Of a DNA stretch of 64,000 bases, positions 42,678-50,903 are shown one piece after another. Positions within the stretch are counted from its first letter, which is position 1, and each line of letters opens with the position of its first letter. This DNA is from Eubacterium barkeri. Its GTDB lineage: Bacteria; Bacillota; Clostridia; Eubacteriales; Eubacteriaceae. A program made the translations under genes and the position numbers. The stretch is from the NCBI RefSeq assembly GCF_900107125.1, contig NZ_FNOU01000006.1, positions 62,001-126,000 of the forward strand, read 5' to 3'. The notes under the pieces were generated by a model that worked only from the letters and a program-made list of their open reading frames with translations, was not told where the DNA came from and ran no database searches.

Positions 42678-43127
42678 ATGAAGTATATTCAAGAAAAGGT
42701 CTCTTACCTAAAGGGGCTGTCTGACGGGCTGGGCTTGGATGACAGCACCAATGAAGGCAAGGTCATCCTTAAGATGTTAGATGTTTTGGATGATATTACC
42801 GATGCCCTCGACGGTCTCATGGAAGCCCAGGATGAACTCGAAGATTATGTGGAGATGATCGATGATGATATGACGGACCTGGAGGAGTACATCCTGGAGG
42901 ACGATATGGCCTTCGCCGATGAAGATGACGAGTATTATGAGGATGACGATGATTTGTACGAAGTCATCTGCCCCAGCTGCGGATCAGCTTACCTGACGGA
43001 TTTTGAATCCTTCGAAGAGGATGAGGTATTCTGTCCGGAATGCGGGGAACAATTCAAATTGGAAGAAAAGGTTGTAGAAGAGCTGACCCATGCCGATGGG
43101 TGCCAGTGTGGGCAGCATCACGAATAG
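42678..43127 (+). CDS. CD1247-like acidic zinc-ribbon protein
   Basis: A 149-residue protein: a helical N-terminal part (YIQEKVSYLKGLSDGLGL) like the CD1247 N-terminal domain known from Clostridia, a very acidic middle (about 60-95, mostly D and E), a zinc ribbon with CPSCG and CPECG (about 99-125), and a tail with CQCGQHHE. Function unknown. It lies between efp and an Asp23 gene, spaced 5 and 11 bases, so it is in the same operon. Confidence 0.75.
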   Translation: MKYIQEKVSYLKGLSDGLGLDDSTNEGKVILKMLDVLDDITDALDGLMEAQDELEDYVEMIDDDMTDLEEYILEDDMAFADEDDEYYEDDDDLYEVICPSCGSAYLTDFESFEEDEVFCPECGEQFKLEEKVVEELTHADGCQCGQHHE

Positions 43128-43138
43128 GTGGTGATAAC

Positions 43139-43483
43139 ATGAATGAAAATCCCAATGTACAATCAAAGGAAGTATCCAATGAAATGATTTGCTCCATTGC
43201 AAATCTGGCCGCTTTAGGTGTTGATGGTATTGAAAAGATGTTCATGCGGATTTCAGATGAGCTTATTGATGCTTTGAATCCGTCGGCAGTGTCCAAGGGT
43301 GTCAAAGTCGTTGAATACGAAGAAGGCTACACAATCGATATCCACGTCATCATGCGCAGTGGTGTGGATATTGTGAAGGTTGCCAAAATGGCCCAGATCA
43401 AGGTGAAGGAATCCGTGGAGATTATGGCTGGAAAGCAGGTCTCCCAAGTCAATATCCATGTGAAGGGCAGCGGAAAATACTAA
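43139..43483 (+). CDS. Asp23/Gls24 family envelope-stress protein
   Basis: A 114-residue Asp23/Gls24 protein: ISNEMICSIANLAALGVDGIE-like start and VKVVEYEEGYTIDIHVIMRSGVDI in the middle. Firmicutes often carry one, sometimes called AmaP partner or YqhY, before nusB, as here. YqhY proteins are linked to acetyl-CoA carboxylase control in Bacillus; that role is knowledge from relatives, not shown here. Start at 43139 follows AGGTGGTG. Confidence 0.88.
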   Translation: MNENPNVQSKEVSNEMICSIANLAALGVDGIEKMFMRISDELIDALNPSAVSKGVKVVEYEEGYTIDIHVIMRSGVDIVKVAKMAQIKVKESVEIMAGKQVSQVNIHVKGSGKY

Positions 43484-43490
43484 AGCTGAG

Positions 43491-43523
43491 AAGGTCGCAG
43501 GCATACTCTTGCGGCCTTTTTGA
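43491..43523 (+). terminator. Hairpin with T-tract before nusB
   Basis: An 11-bp stem with G-U pairs (43491-43501 with 43508-43518) followed by five T; probably a partial terminator within the operon. Confidence 0.65.
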
Positions 43524-43544
43524 ACGTTATTGAGAGAGTGAAAA

Positions 43545-44027
43545 ATGTCAGATAAAAAAAGTAAGATGGGAAGAACCCAGGAACGTGAACAGGCCCTCCG
43601 TGGGATATTCCAAATACCCTTTCACGGAGAAGGGCGGGATGTGGAGCGCTGTATTGAGCGCTTTATGGAAGGCGATGCCGAAGTAAAATCGGAAGATAGC
43701 ATTCCCGGTGAGACGACTGGTTTTGCCGAAGGGATCATTATGGCGGTTCTTGGGAATCGGGACACCATTGATGGTTATATTCGAAAATATCTCAAAGAAG
43801 ACTGGGCCCTGGATCGTCTCCCCAATGCGGAAAAGGCTATTTTGCGCCTGAGTATCGCAGAGATGCTCTATATGGAAACCCCTAAGGAAATTGCCATGAA
43901 TGAAGCCATTGAGTTGGCCAAAAAGTATGGGGATGAGGACAGTACAAAGTATATCAACGGTATTTTGAATAATTTTGCCAGTGACAATATATTGAAGAAA
44001 ACCCAAAAAGGGGATGGGGCAGAATGA
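43545..44027 (+). CDS. nusB: Transcription antitermination factor NusB
   Basis: A 160-residue all-helical protein that binds boxA RNA with NusE/S10 in rRNA antitermination. Family landmarks are the N-terminal REQALRGIFQI and the C-terminal LDRLPNAEKAILRLSIAEML, then PKEIAMNEAIELAKKYG and FINGIL-like KYINGILNN. It overlaps the next gene by 4 bases. Confidence 0.93.
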   Translation: MSDKKSKMGRTQEREQALRGIFQIPFHGEGRDVERCIERFMEGDAEVKSEDSIPGETTGFAEGIIMAVLGNRDTIDGYIRKYLKEDWALDRLPNAEKAILRLSIAEMLYMETPKEIAMNEAIELAKKYGDEDSTKYINGILNNFASDNILKKTQKGDGAE

Positions 44028-44983
44028 CCCCGTGCTTTCTGGGGATTGACACCAGTAATTATACCACATCCATTGCCCTGTGCGATGAGGTTGGACAGCT
44101 TCTTTCGGATCGCCGTCAGGTATTAACGGTCAAGGCAGGGGAAAGGGGACTTCGGCAATCCGAGGCATTGTTTCAGCATGTCCGAAATCTTCCGGAAATG
44201 CTGGAGGCCCTGGACTTCAGCCAAGCACAGGTAACGGGAATTGCGGCTTCGGTCTCCCCTCGGCCGGTGGAGGATTCCTATATGCCTGTTTTTCGGGTTG
44301 GCAGCGGCCAGGGGCGTGCCTTAGCCCATGGCCTGGGGATTCCCTTTTTGCCTTTAAGCCATCAGGAAAATCATATTCGGGGGGCAATGTACGGGTGTGG
44401 GATTGAGCTGGATCGCCTTACTTCTCCCTTTTTATCCGTCCATTTTTCAGGTGGAACCTCGGAAATTCTAAAGGTCACCCCCAGGGAAATAGGATATGAT
44501 TGTGAAATCCTTGGAAAGACCTTGGATTTAAACAGTGGGCAGCTTATCGATCGCATCGGTGTCGCCATGGGGCTGGGCTTTCCTGCAGGGAAGGCATTGG
44601 AAGCCCTGGCCAGTCAGGATGTGGACCATCAATTCACCATTTCTTCCCGGGTAGAGGGACGAAATTTTCATTTCTCGGGCCAGGAAAATCAGGCGCTGGC
44701 ATTATTAGAGAGCGGCGCACCCCAATCAGCGGTGGCCTATGCCCTGTTTCGCTCCATTGGGAAGACCCTGGAACGGGCTGTCCGGGCATCGGCCCAGGCC
44801 GAGGGGATCCGACAGGTGGTATTTTCCGGAGGGGTCATGGCCAATGGCATCGTGAGAAAGACCATTGAGCATCGCTTGAAGGGCAGTGGGATGGAACTGT
44901 TTTTTACAGATCCCCGGTACGCTACAGACAACGCGGTGGGACTGGCCTTACTGGCGTGGGAGCATTATCGACAGGAGAAATAA
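44024..44983 (+). CDS. TsaD/Kae1-like paralogue of unknown role
   Basis: A 319-residue ASKHA-fold protein clearly related to TsaD: GIDTSNYTTSIALCD at the N terminus, HQENHIRGA (an HXXXH metal pair), SVHFSGGTSEIL and FSGGVMANGIV. The genuine tsaD is at 23526, so this is a second, divergent copy. It is coupled to nusB by a 4-base overlap and precedes xseA by 3 bases. Such copies are seen at this locus in other Clostridia and their function is unclear. Confidence 0.82.
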   Translation: MTPCFLGIDTSNYTTSIALCDEVGQLLSDRRQVLTVKAGERGLRQSEALFQHVRNLPEMLEALDFSQAQVTGIAASVSPRPVEDSYMPVFRVGSGQGRALAHGLGIPFLPLSHQENHIRGAMYGCGIELDRLTSPFLSVHFSGGTSEILKVTPREIGYDCEILGKTLDLNSGQLIDRIGVAMGLGFPAGKALEALASQDVDHQFTISSRVEGRNFHFSGQENQALALLESGAPQSAVAYALFRSIGKTLERAVRASAQAEGIRQVVFSGGVMANGIVRKTIEHRLKGSGMELFFTDPRYATDNAVGLALLAWEHYRQEK

Positions 44984-44986
44984 AAC

Positions 44987-46180
44987 ATGGAACGAAATTT
45001 GAGTGTGAGCCAGGTCAATCATTATATCAGCACGCTTTTGGAAACGAACAGCGTGTTAAAACGCATGACGGTGACAGGGGAAATCTCAAATTTTAAGCGT
45101 CAGGGCTCTGGTCATCTCTATTTCTATCTCAAGGATGCAGGCAGCCGCATCAGCTGTGTGCTGTTTAAAGGAAATACCCGAGGTCTCACATTTCTGCCTG
45201 AGGATGGGATGAAGGTGGTGGTCCGGGGGAATATTTCGGTCTATGAGCCCAGCGGACAGTACCAGCTGATGGTGCGGACTATGGAGCCCGACGGTCAGGG
45301 TGACTTGTTTCAGCAATTTGAAGCTTTAAAGGAACGGCTGGCTAAGAAGGGCTGGTTTGATCCAGAAAAAAAGGCGGGGCTGCCCGAGGTCATTAAGCGG
45401 GTGGGGGTCGTTACTTCACCAAGTGGGGCGGCAATCCACGATATTATTTCAGTGATTACCAGACGGGATCCGGGGGTGGAAATCCTCCTCTGTCCCACTG
45501 TGGTACAGGGAGATGGCGCGGCTCTTTCCATTGCTTCCGCCATCGATCAACTATGTGATCTGGGGGACATTGATGTCATTATCGTTGGCCGCGGAGGCGG
45601 GTCCATGGAGGATCTGTGGGCCTTCAATGAAGAGCCCGTAGCTGAGGCTATCCACTTTGCCGATATCCCCATTATATCGGCGGTGGGCCACGAGACTGAT
45701 TTTACCATTGCTGATTTTGTGGCGGATTTCCGGGCACCAACGCCATCGGTGGCTGGAGAAATGGTAGCCCAGGATATCCGGGAGCGGTATCAGGTGCTGG
45801 CGGCTTACCGTCTGCGCTTGACCGAGGCTATGATGGGGTCCCTTAAACGCCATCGCCAATGGATGGAGGCACTGTCCTACCGCATAGCAGCGAAAAATCC
45901 TGGTAGCGTTCTGGAGAAGGAGCGGTTGAACCTCGCTTATCTTGAGAGCCGTCTTATAAGTGGCATCCATTCTGTCTTACAGGAGGAACACCTTCTGTTT
46001 TCCGGATTTCGGGAGCGGATGGGCGTATTGGATATTCGCGCAACCCTGGAGCGGGGCTTTGTCATCGTCAGAGATACCAAGGGGCAACTGGTTCGAACCC
46101 CGGGGAATCTCGAGCCTGGAAGCCGGCTTAAGCTGACCTTTGCCGGGGGTGACCTGACTGTTATTGTATCGGAGGATTGA
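44987..46180 (+). CDS. xseA: Exodeoxyribonuclease VII large subunit
   Basis: A 397-residue large subunit of ExoVII, which degrades single-stranded DNA in both directions. The N-terminal OB fold (about 1-105, SVSQVNHYISTLL, VTGEISNFKRQGSGHLYF) is followed by the catalytic region (VGVVTSPSGAAIHDI, GRGGGSMEDLWAFNEE, SAVGHETDFTIADFVAD). It is a little short in its coiled coil compared with E. coli XseA. xseB follows directly. Confidence 0.95.
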   Translation: MERNLSVSQVNHYISTLLETNSVLKRMTVTGEISNFKRQGSGHLYFYLKDAGSRISCVLFKGNTRGLTFLPEDGMKVVVRGNISVYEPSGQYQLMVRTMEPDGQGDLFQQFEALKERLAKKGWFDPEKKAGLPEVIKRVGVVTSPSGAAIHDIISVITRRDPGVEILLCPTVVQGDGAALSIASAIDQLCDLGDIDVIIVGRGGGSMEDLWAFNEEPVAEAIHFADIPIISAVGHETDFTIADFVADFRAPTPSVAGEMVAQDIRERYQVLAAYRLRLTEAMMGSLKRHRQWMEALSYRIAAKNPGSVLEKERLNLAYLESRLISGIHSVLQEEHLLFSGFRERMGVLDIRATLERGFVIVRDTKGQLVRTPGNLEPGSRLKLTFAGGDLTVIVSED

Positions 46181-46181
46181 G

Positions 46182-46409
46182 ATGGAAAAATTAACGTATC
46201 AAACAAAGATAAATCGTTTGGAGGAAATTACCATAGCCCTGGAACAGGGGGATTTGGCACTGGAAGAATCCCTGGCCAGCTTTGAAGAGGGAATGGCGCT
46301 ACTGAAGGCCTGTGAAAAGGAGCTGGATGCTGCTGGACATCAGGTCATGATTCTGACAGAGTCGGATGAAGAAAAACCTTTTATGGAGGAGATGAAGTCC
46401 AATGAGTGA
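46182..46409 (+). CDS. xseB: Exodeoxyribonuclease VII small subunit
   Basis: A 75-residue helical protein with the XseB pattern TKINRLEEITIALEQGDLAL and EESLASFEEGMAL. It binds the XseA coiled coil. The ATG at 46182 starts directly after the xseA stop (TGAGATG). It overlaps ispA by 8 bases. Confidence 0.93.
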   Translation: MEKLTYQTKINRLEEITIALEQGDLALEESLASFEEGMALLKACEKELDAAGHQVMILTESDEEKPFMEEMKSNE

Positions 46410-47301
46410 ATTTTCTGAAAAAATGAAGACCTTGGCAGCAGAAGTCGAGGAGGAATTAACCGCCTGCTTCATGGAGCAGTTTGATTCGCCGGATATCATT
46501 ATCAGTGCGATGAAGTACAGCCTTTTTGTCGGTGGTAAACGCCTGCGCCCTGTTTTAATGAAAGAGACCTGTCGTTGCCTGGGAGGGGATTCTCAGATGG
46601 TCGTTAAATTAGCCTGTGCTCTGGAGATGATTCATACGTACTCGTTGATTCATGACGATTTACCGGCCATGGACGATGATGATCTCCGTCGGGGTGAGCC
46701 GACAAACCACAAGGTCTATGGTGAAAGCATTGCTATTTTAGCAGGGGATGCTTTGCTGAATTATGCAGTGGAAACAGCTCTGGCCGGGGTACCTAATAGC
46801 GAAACAGAGGCCATGACCCGCTATATTCGGGCCCTTCAGATTCTGTTTTATGCTTCAGGTGTCAATGGCATGATTGGGGGACAAACCGGGGATATCCTCT
46901 GTGAAGAGGATGGTGAGGTTACGGAAGAAAAGCTGGCTTACATCCATGCCCATAAAACCGGGGCCCTCATTAAAGCATCGGTTTTATGTGGTGCTGTCAT
47001 CGCTGGGGCGAAGCAGTCGGAGCTGGCGGCCCTTGAGGATTATGCGGATGCCATCGGTTTGGCCTTCCAAATTGTAGATGATATTTTAGATGTAACCGGG
47101 ACTGAGGAATCCCTTGGAAAACCCATTGGGAGTGATGAAAAAAACCATAAGACGACCTTTGTATCCCTTTATGGTCTGGCATCTTCAGAAGTCAAGGTTG
47201 GTGAGCTCGAGGTACGGGCACTGAAAGCACTGGATTGTCTGGACCACGATACCACCTTCCTGCGGGAATTAGCCACATATATTTGCACCCGGGCAAACTA
47301 G
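46402..47301 (+). CDS. ispA: Farnesyl/geranylgeranyl-type polyprenyl diphosphate synthase
   Basis: A 299-residue trans-prenyltransferase: GGKRLRPVL, first aspartate-rich motif DDLPAMDDDDLRRG, GQTGDIL and second motif QIVDDILD. The two extra residues between the first aspartates (DDLPAMD) are typical of bacterial IspA. It makes C15 (possibly C20) chains for undecaprenyl phosphate and quinones. xseB-ispA is a standard Firmicute pair; dxs does not follow here. Confidence 0.94.
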   Translation: MSEFSEKMKTLAAEVEEELTACFMEQFDSPDIIISAMKYSLFVGGKRLRPVLMKETCRCLGGDSQMVVKLACALEMIHTYSLIHDDLPAMDDDDLRRGEPTNHKVYGESIAILAGDALLNYAVETALAGVPNSETEAMTRYIRALQILFYASGVNGMIGGQTGDILCEEDGEVTEEKLAYIHAHKTGALIKASVLCGAVIAGAKQSELAALEDYADAIGLAFQIVDDILDVTGTEESLGKPIGSDEKNHKTTFVSLYGLASSEVKVGELEVRALKALDCLDHDTTFLRELATYICTRAN

Positions 47302-47312
47302 GACGGTGGACG

Positions 47313-47669
47313 ATGAACACGGAACAGCACGATTCAGAGGCGATCTCCCGGGTCCGGGAGGAAATGATCAAGCCAGAATACATCACCGGTCTTTCCACCT
47401 TTTTTAAGGTAATTGGGGAAGAGAGCCGGGTAAAAATTATCTATGCCCTTTCGATCCAGGAAATGTGCGTGGGCGATTTGGCCGAGGCACTCACCCTTTC
47501 CCAATCTTCAGTTTCCCACCAACTGAAACTTTTAAAGCTCAACGGTCAGGTGAAATCCCGCCGAGAGGGAAAAAATATATATTATTCTTTGGATGACCAT
47601 CATGTGGTGGGAATTCTAAAAGAATCCCTTAACCATATCATCCACAAAATGGAAGAGGGCTGCTTATAA
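47313..47669 (+). CDS. ArsR/SmtB family regulator
   Basis: A 118-residue winged-helix repressor: EESRVKIIYALSIQEMCVGDLAEALTLSQSSVSHQLKLLK, with a single cysteine in the MCVGDLA helix where CadC/ArsR have their metal-binding CXC. A C-terminal histidine- and cysteine-containing helix (HIIHKMEEGC) could add ligands, as in CzrA/SmtB. The metal is unknown and no transporter is adjacent; MsrAB follows after a terminator. It begins 11 bases after ispA. Confidence 0.88.
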   Translation: MNTEQHDSEAISRVREEMIKPEYITGLSTFFKVIGEESRVKIIYALSIQEMCVGDLAEALTLSQSSVSHQLKLLKLNGQVKSRREGKNIYYSLDDHHVVGILKESLNHIIHKMEEGCL

Positions 47670-47674
47670 TATTG

Positions 47675-47716
47675 AGGGAGATAAGACCATCATGGGTAGC
47701 TTATCTCCCTTTTTTG
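47675..47716 (+). terminator. Terminator after the ArsR gene
   Basis: A 10-12 bp stem (47676-47685 with 47700-47709) followed by six T. Confidence 0.9.
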
Positions 47717-47805
47717 CGAAATGAGTCACATTCCGTTCGTCCCCTCCTCCCGTTATTCTTTAGATTTCCATGTTAATATAGCACCAATGACAAAGGAGGC
47801 AGAAT

Positions 47806-48768
47806 ATGGAGACGAAAGGATTAAAAATAATTTTTGCTGGTGGCTGTTTTTGGGGATTGCAAAAACTGATGGATGGTTTGCCGGGCGTTTTAGAAACCCG
47901 TGCAGGCTACGCCAACGGAAGGGGAGCGGCCGATGCCCAGTATGAAAGGGTGTGCGGCGGGGAAACAGGGTTTAAAGAAGCTGTTGAGGTAATCTATAAC
48001 CCCTTGAAAATAGCCCTGGATACGCTGTTGTCCGTTTTTTTTGAGGTCATTGACCCGACGGTGGCGGATCGCCAGGGGAATGATGTTGGGCATCAATATC
48101 AAACCGGGGTTTATTATCTTGACGCGGCACAAAAAACTGCTGTGGAAAGGGCAGCGGCGGAGGTGGCGGCTGGGGGAAAGCCCTTTATGGTTGAAATTGG
48201 GCCCTTAGAAAATTTTTATCCCGCAGAGGAATACCATCAGCATTATCTCGATAAAAATCCGGGTGGGTACTGCCATATTTCCTTGGAAAAAATGGCAAAA
48301 GCCAGGGATTTAGCATCTCGTTTAAGTCGTTTTGTAAAGCCATCGGAGGAGACCCTTCGCCATACTCTGGATGAAATGCAGTACGCTGTGACTCAAGAGG
48401 ATGGAACTGAGCCCCCCTTTTCCAGTCCTTTGTGGGACGCCGACAAACCAGGTATTTATGTGGATGTGGTAACCGGGGAGCCCTTGTTTTCCTCAAAGGA
48501 TAAATTCCAAAGTACCTGTGGCTGGCCCTCCTTCTCTGCACCCATTGCGCAATCAGGCGTTACCGAACAGCGGGATCATCGCCACGGTATGGTCCGAACA
48601 GAGGTTCGCAGCCGTAGGGGGAATTCCCACTTGGGACATGTATTTCGGGGGAGCGCCGAGGGCCCACAGGGTGTTCGTTATTGTATTAATGGGGCGGCTC
48701 TGCGATTTATTCCTTTAGATAAGATGGTTGAGGCAGGGTATGGTGACCTGGTAGATGCTGTTAGATAA
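47806..48768 (+). CDS. msrAB: Fused methionine sulfoxide reductase MsrAB
   Basis: A 320-residue bifunctional repair enzyme. MsrA (about 1-165) has GGCFWG with catalytic C14 and reduces the S-sulfoxide; MsrB (about 175-315) has STCGWPSF, HLGHVF and the catalytic cysteine in RYCINGAALRF and reduces the R-sulfoxide. The zinc CXXC pairs of many MsrB are missing, so it is the zinc-free type. AAAGGAGG precedes the ATG. It is cytoplasmic and a single-gene unit. Confidence 0.95.
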   Translation: METKGLKIIFAGGCFWGLQKLMDGLPGVLETRAGYANGRGAADAQYERVCGGETGFKEAVEVIYNPLKIALDTLLSVFFEVIDPTVADRQGNDVGHQYQTGVYYLDAAQKTAVERAAAEVAAGGKPFMVEIGPLENFYPAEEYHQHYLDKNPGGYCHISLEKMAKARDLASRLSRFVKPSEETLRHTLDEMQYAVTQEDGTEPPFSSPLWDADKPGIYVDVVTGEPLFSSKDKFQSTCGWPSFSAPIAQSGVTEQRDHRHGMVRTEVRSRRGNSHLGHVFRGSAEGPQGVRYCINGAALRFIPLDKMVEAGYGDLVDAVR

Positions 48769-48835
48769 TCCCGGACTTTCTTATTTTGCATGGTTCGTGG
48801 TATACTAGAAAATATTTAAGAACCAGGGAGGGAAT

Positions 48836-49999
48836 ATGCGCATTCTGATATGCCCCATGGCAGCAATGGGAAAGATGTCTGGTCCAATTAACCGGACGAA
48901 GGCTTTGGCTGAGGCCTTTACAAAAAAGGGGAATCAGGTTGCCCTTTGTGCGGCTAAGGATGGGAATTTTGACGGGACCACGGACTATCCCCTCTATGAT
49001 TTAGAGACGCCAGTACCCTTGGGCTTGCCCAAAATGATGGGGAAAAGACTACTGCCTGTGGTAGAAAAAACGGGGATTCAAAGCCATAAAAAAATTTCCA
49101 GTTTTGAAGAGGTCCAGTTTATTAGCGGGAATATCCAGCCAGGGTATTTTAAAAGGGCGATCCATCAGATCCAGGCCGCTATTGAGGACTTTCGACCAGA
49201 TGTGGTTTATTCTGAATTTAATCTGGCAGCAATCGCGGCGGCTAAGCTTGCCGGGACTGCTGTCTTTGGAAGCTATAGCCGTCCGGCTCAGGTGGATTTT
49301 GCCGCATCACCGGGGTTGGCCTATGGGGTAAAGCGTGTGTTAAAATCCCTGGGTTTACCCCAGGTCGACTCCAGTCTGGATATTTTAGAGTGGGTGGATC
49401 GGCGGATCGTGCCAAGCAGCCCACGCCTGGAACCCATTATTGGGGATAATGTCTGCTTTACTGGTCCCTTCTCCGCTCATCAAACCCATTACGAGGATGG
49501 GCTGCGTTCGACCATTGTAGCCTATATGGGAACGGGAACCCTCTCAGGAAAGGCCTTGGTCAATGCCTTATATCCTGTTTTTAGTGAACTGGATTTTGAG
49601 GTATTTATTGTGGCACCGGGAGTGAAGGAAAGTCATCGTGGGTTCATCCATATTGGTGAGTATTTTGATTTTTCAGAGATTTATCCCCGGTGCTGCCTAT
49701 CCATTAACCATGGAGGACAAAACAGTATAATGGATGCCCTTTACCATGGTATTCCCCAGATTTTGTGTCCTGGAAAGGTTTTTGAACGGCGCTACAATGC
49801 CCAAAGCATTGCTAAGAACAAAGCGGGGATTGTCCTTGATACCCATTGCTTTGAGCCTCCTTATATTCGTGGAATTATGCGAACTTTACTCGAGAATAAA
49901 GGCTATGCTAAAAACGCACAGATTTTGGGGAAGGAATTGACGGTCCTTGGCGGCGCGGACCGGGTTGTCCAGTTGGCTGTGGAATATTTTGGAGGGTAA
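48836..49999 (+). CDS. GT1-type (UGT/MurG-like) glycosyltransferase
   Basis: A 387-residue GT-B-fold transferase. The N-terminal half starts RILICPMAAMGKMSGPINRTKALAEAF and holds the acceptor domain; the C-terminal half has the nucleotide-sugar site INHGGQNSIMDALYHGIPQILCP, as in macrolide and sterol glycosyltransferases. Acceptor unknown; no lipid or antibiotic pathway is adjacent. A TGG-TATACT extended -10 at 48798-48806 and GGGAGGG give it its own promoter and ribosome site. Confidence 0.82.
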   Translation: MRILICPMAAMGKMSGPINRTKALAEAFTKKGNQVALCAAKDGNFDGTTDYPLYDLETPVPLGLPKMMGKRLLPVVEKTGIQSHKKISSFEEVQFISGNIQPGYFKRAIHQIQAAIEDFRPDVVYSEFNLAAIAAAKLAGTAVFGSYSRPAQVDFAASPGLAYGVKRVLKSLGLPQVDSSLDILEWVDRRIVPSSPRLEPIIGDNVCFTGPFSAHQTHYEDGLRSTIVAYMGTGTLSGKALVNALYPVFSELDFEVFIVAPGVKESHRGFIHIGEYFDFSEIYPRCCLSINHGGQNSIMDALYHGIPQILCPGKVFERRYNAQSIAKNKAGIVLDTHCFEPPYIRGIMRTLLENKGYAKNAQILGKELTVLGGADRVVQLAVEYFGG

Positions 50000-50045
50000 A
50001 GGGATGGGAGAATAAACGGTAAAACGCAACTTCCTCCTGATGGAT

Positions 50046-50074
50046 TTGCTTTTTCCAAAGAATCATGCTATACT
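50046..50074 (+). promoter_or_regulatory. Promoter of the L25 leader and gene
   Basis: TTGCTT (50046-50051), 17 bases ending in TGC, TATACT (50069-50074). Confidence 0.8.
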
Positions 50075-50079
50075 ATAAA

Positions 50080-50246
50080 CAATAAAATAAAAACAAAAAG
50101 AACCGTCTTGAAGAAGGGCTTTTGGTATTACGCTGGGCAGCGTTATATGAAGGGCTCTTCTTTTTTTTATAGGTGAGGAAATAACGGTTAATGACACCAG
50201 TAGGTGCTATTAATATAAAGTCACAAACTACAGGAGGTAGTGAATA
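50080..50246 (+). promoter_or_regulatory. Structured leader with terminator upstream of L25
   Basis: Between the promoter and the L25 start lies about 165 bases of untranslated RNA. It contains a long imperfect hairpin (about 50112-50160): outer GAAGA with TCTTC, an internal GG/GG mismatch, then an inner ACGC-TGGGCA-GCGT hairpin, and eight T at 50161-50168. This is an attenuator-like terminator before the gene. No T-box, S-box or other named motif is visible. Ribosomal-protein autocontrol is a possibility. Confidence 0.55.
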
Positions 50247-50786
50247 ATGGAGAGCATTACTGTTCAAAAACGGGATTTATCGGTAAAAGCAAAGAAAATA
50301 AGACGTCTCGGCATGGTTCCGGGAAGCGTCTTCGGTAAATCGTTGTCGGATTCGATTTCAATTCAAATGGACGAAAAGGTTGCTCGTAAATTGGTTCGTC
50401 AAAAACGTGAGGGTAGCAAGATCTCACTGAATATCGACGGGCAGGTTATTCCGGTACAAATCAAAGAAAAATCTTTAGATCCATTAAGCAATGAAATTTT
50501 AAATATTAGATTCCAGGTATTAACAGAAAATGAAAAAGTGAATAGTGTTATTCATATCCTTTCTGCAAATGATGAAAAGTTTGTCGGCCAGATGGAAAAA
50601 ATCCTAACAGAAATTCCCTATGCCTCATTGCCGGGAGATATGATTGATACGATTAGTATTGATGTCGACGGATTGAAACCCGGAGATATGGTTACCGTAA
50701 AAGATATTCCTGAATTGATGAGTGATAAAATTGAACTTCAGGTCGATGTGGATGAAATAATCTTTCGTATTAATGAAAGACAGTAA
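50247..50786 (+). CDS. rplY: 50S ribosomal protein L25/general stress protein Ctc
   Basis: A 179-residue L25 of the long (TL5/Ctc) type: the N-terminal 5S rRNA-binding domain (about 1-90, with GMVPGSVFGKS) and the C-terminal TL5 beta domain (about 95-179, IPYASLPGDMIDTISIDVDGLKPGD). AGGAGG precedes the ATG. The first domain is slightly shortened compared with relatives. Confidence 0.88.
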   Translation: MESITVQKRDLSVKAKKIRRLGMVPGSVFGKSLSDSISIQMDEKVARKLVRQKREGSKISLNIDGQVIPVQIKEKSLDPLSNEILNIRFQVLTENEKVNSVIHILSANDEKFVGQMEKILTEIPYASLPGDMIDTISIDVDGLKPGDMVTVKDIPELMSDKIELQVDVDEIIFRINERQ

Positions 50787-50827
50787 CATCCCTGATAGGT
50801 AGAATACCTTTTTAAGCAAACAGCAAA

Positions 50828-50887
50828 CACAAAAGAGCTTGGAATGCCGACGGAAAAAGGGTTGTGCAGGAAGAGCTTTTTTGTATT
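50828..50887 (+). terminator. Hairpin with T-tract between L25 and the next gene
   Basis: Outer pairs AAAAG..CTT with AAG..CTTTT enclose a tandem A-G/G-A mismatch and a 30-base interior, followed by six T. It probably ends L25 transcripts and may also be a leader of the gene at 50904. Confidence 0.5.
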
Positions 50888-50903
50888 TTATGGGAGGAGA
50901 GTC

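Noticed and set aside
50080-50170. A T-box leader before L25
   Set aside because: No T-box consensus or specifier stem, and L25 is not a tRNA-related amino-acid gene.
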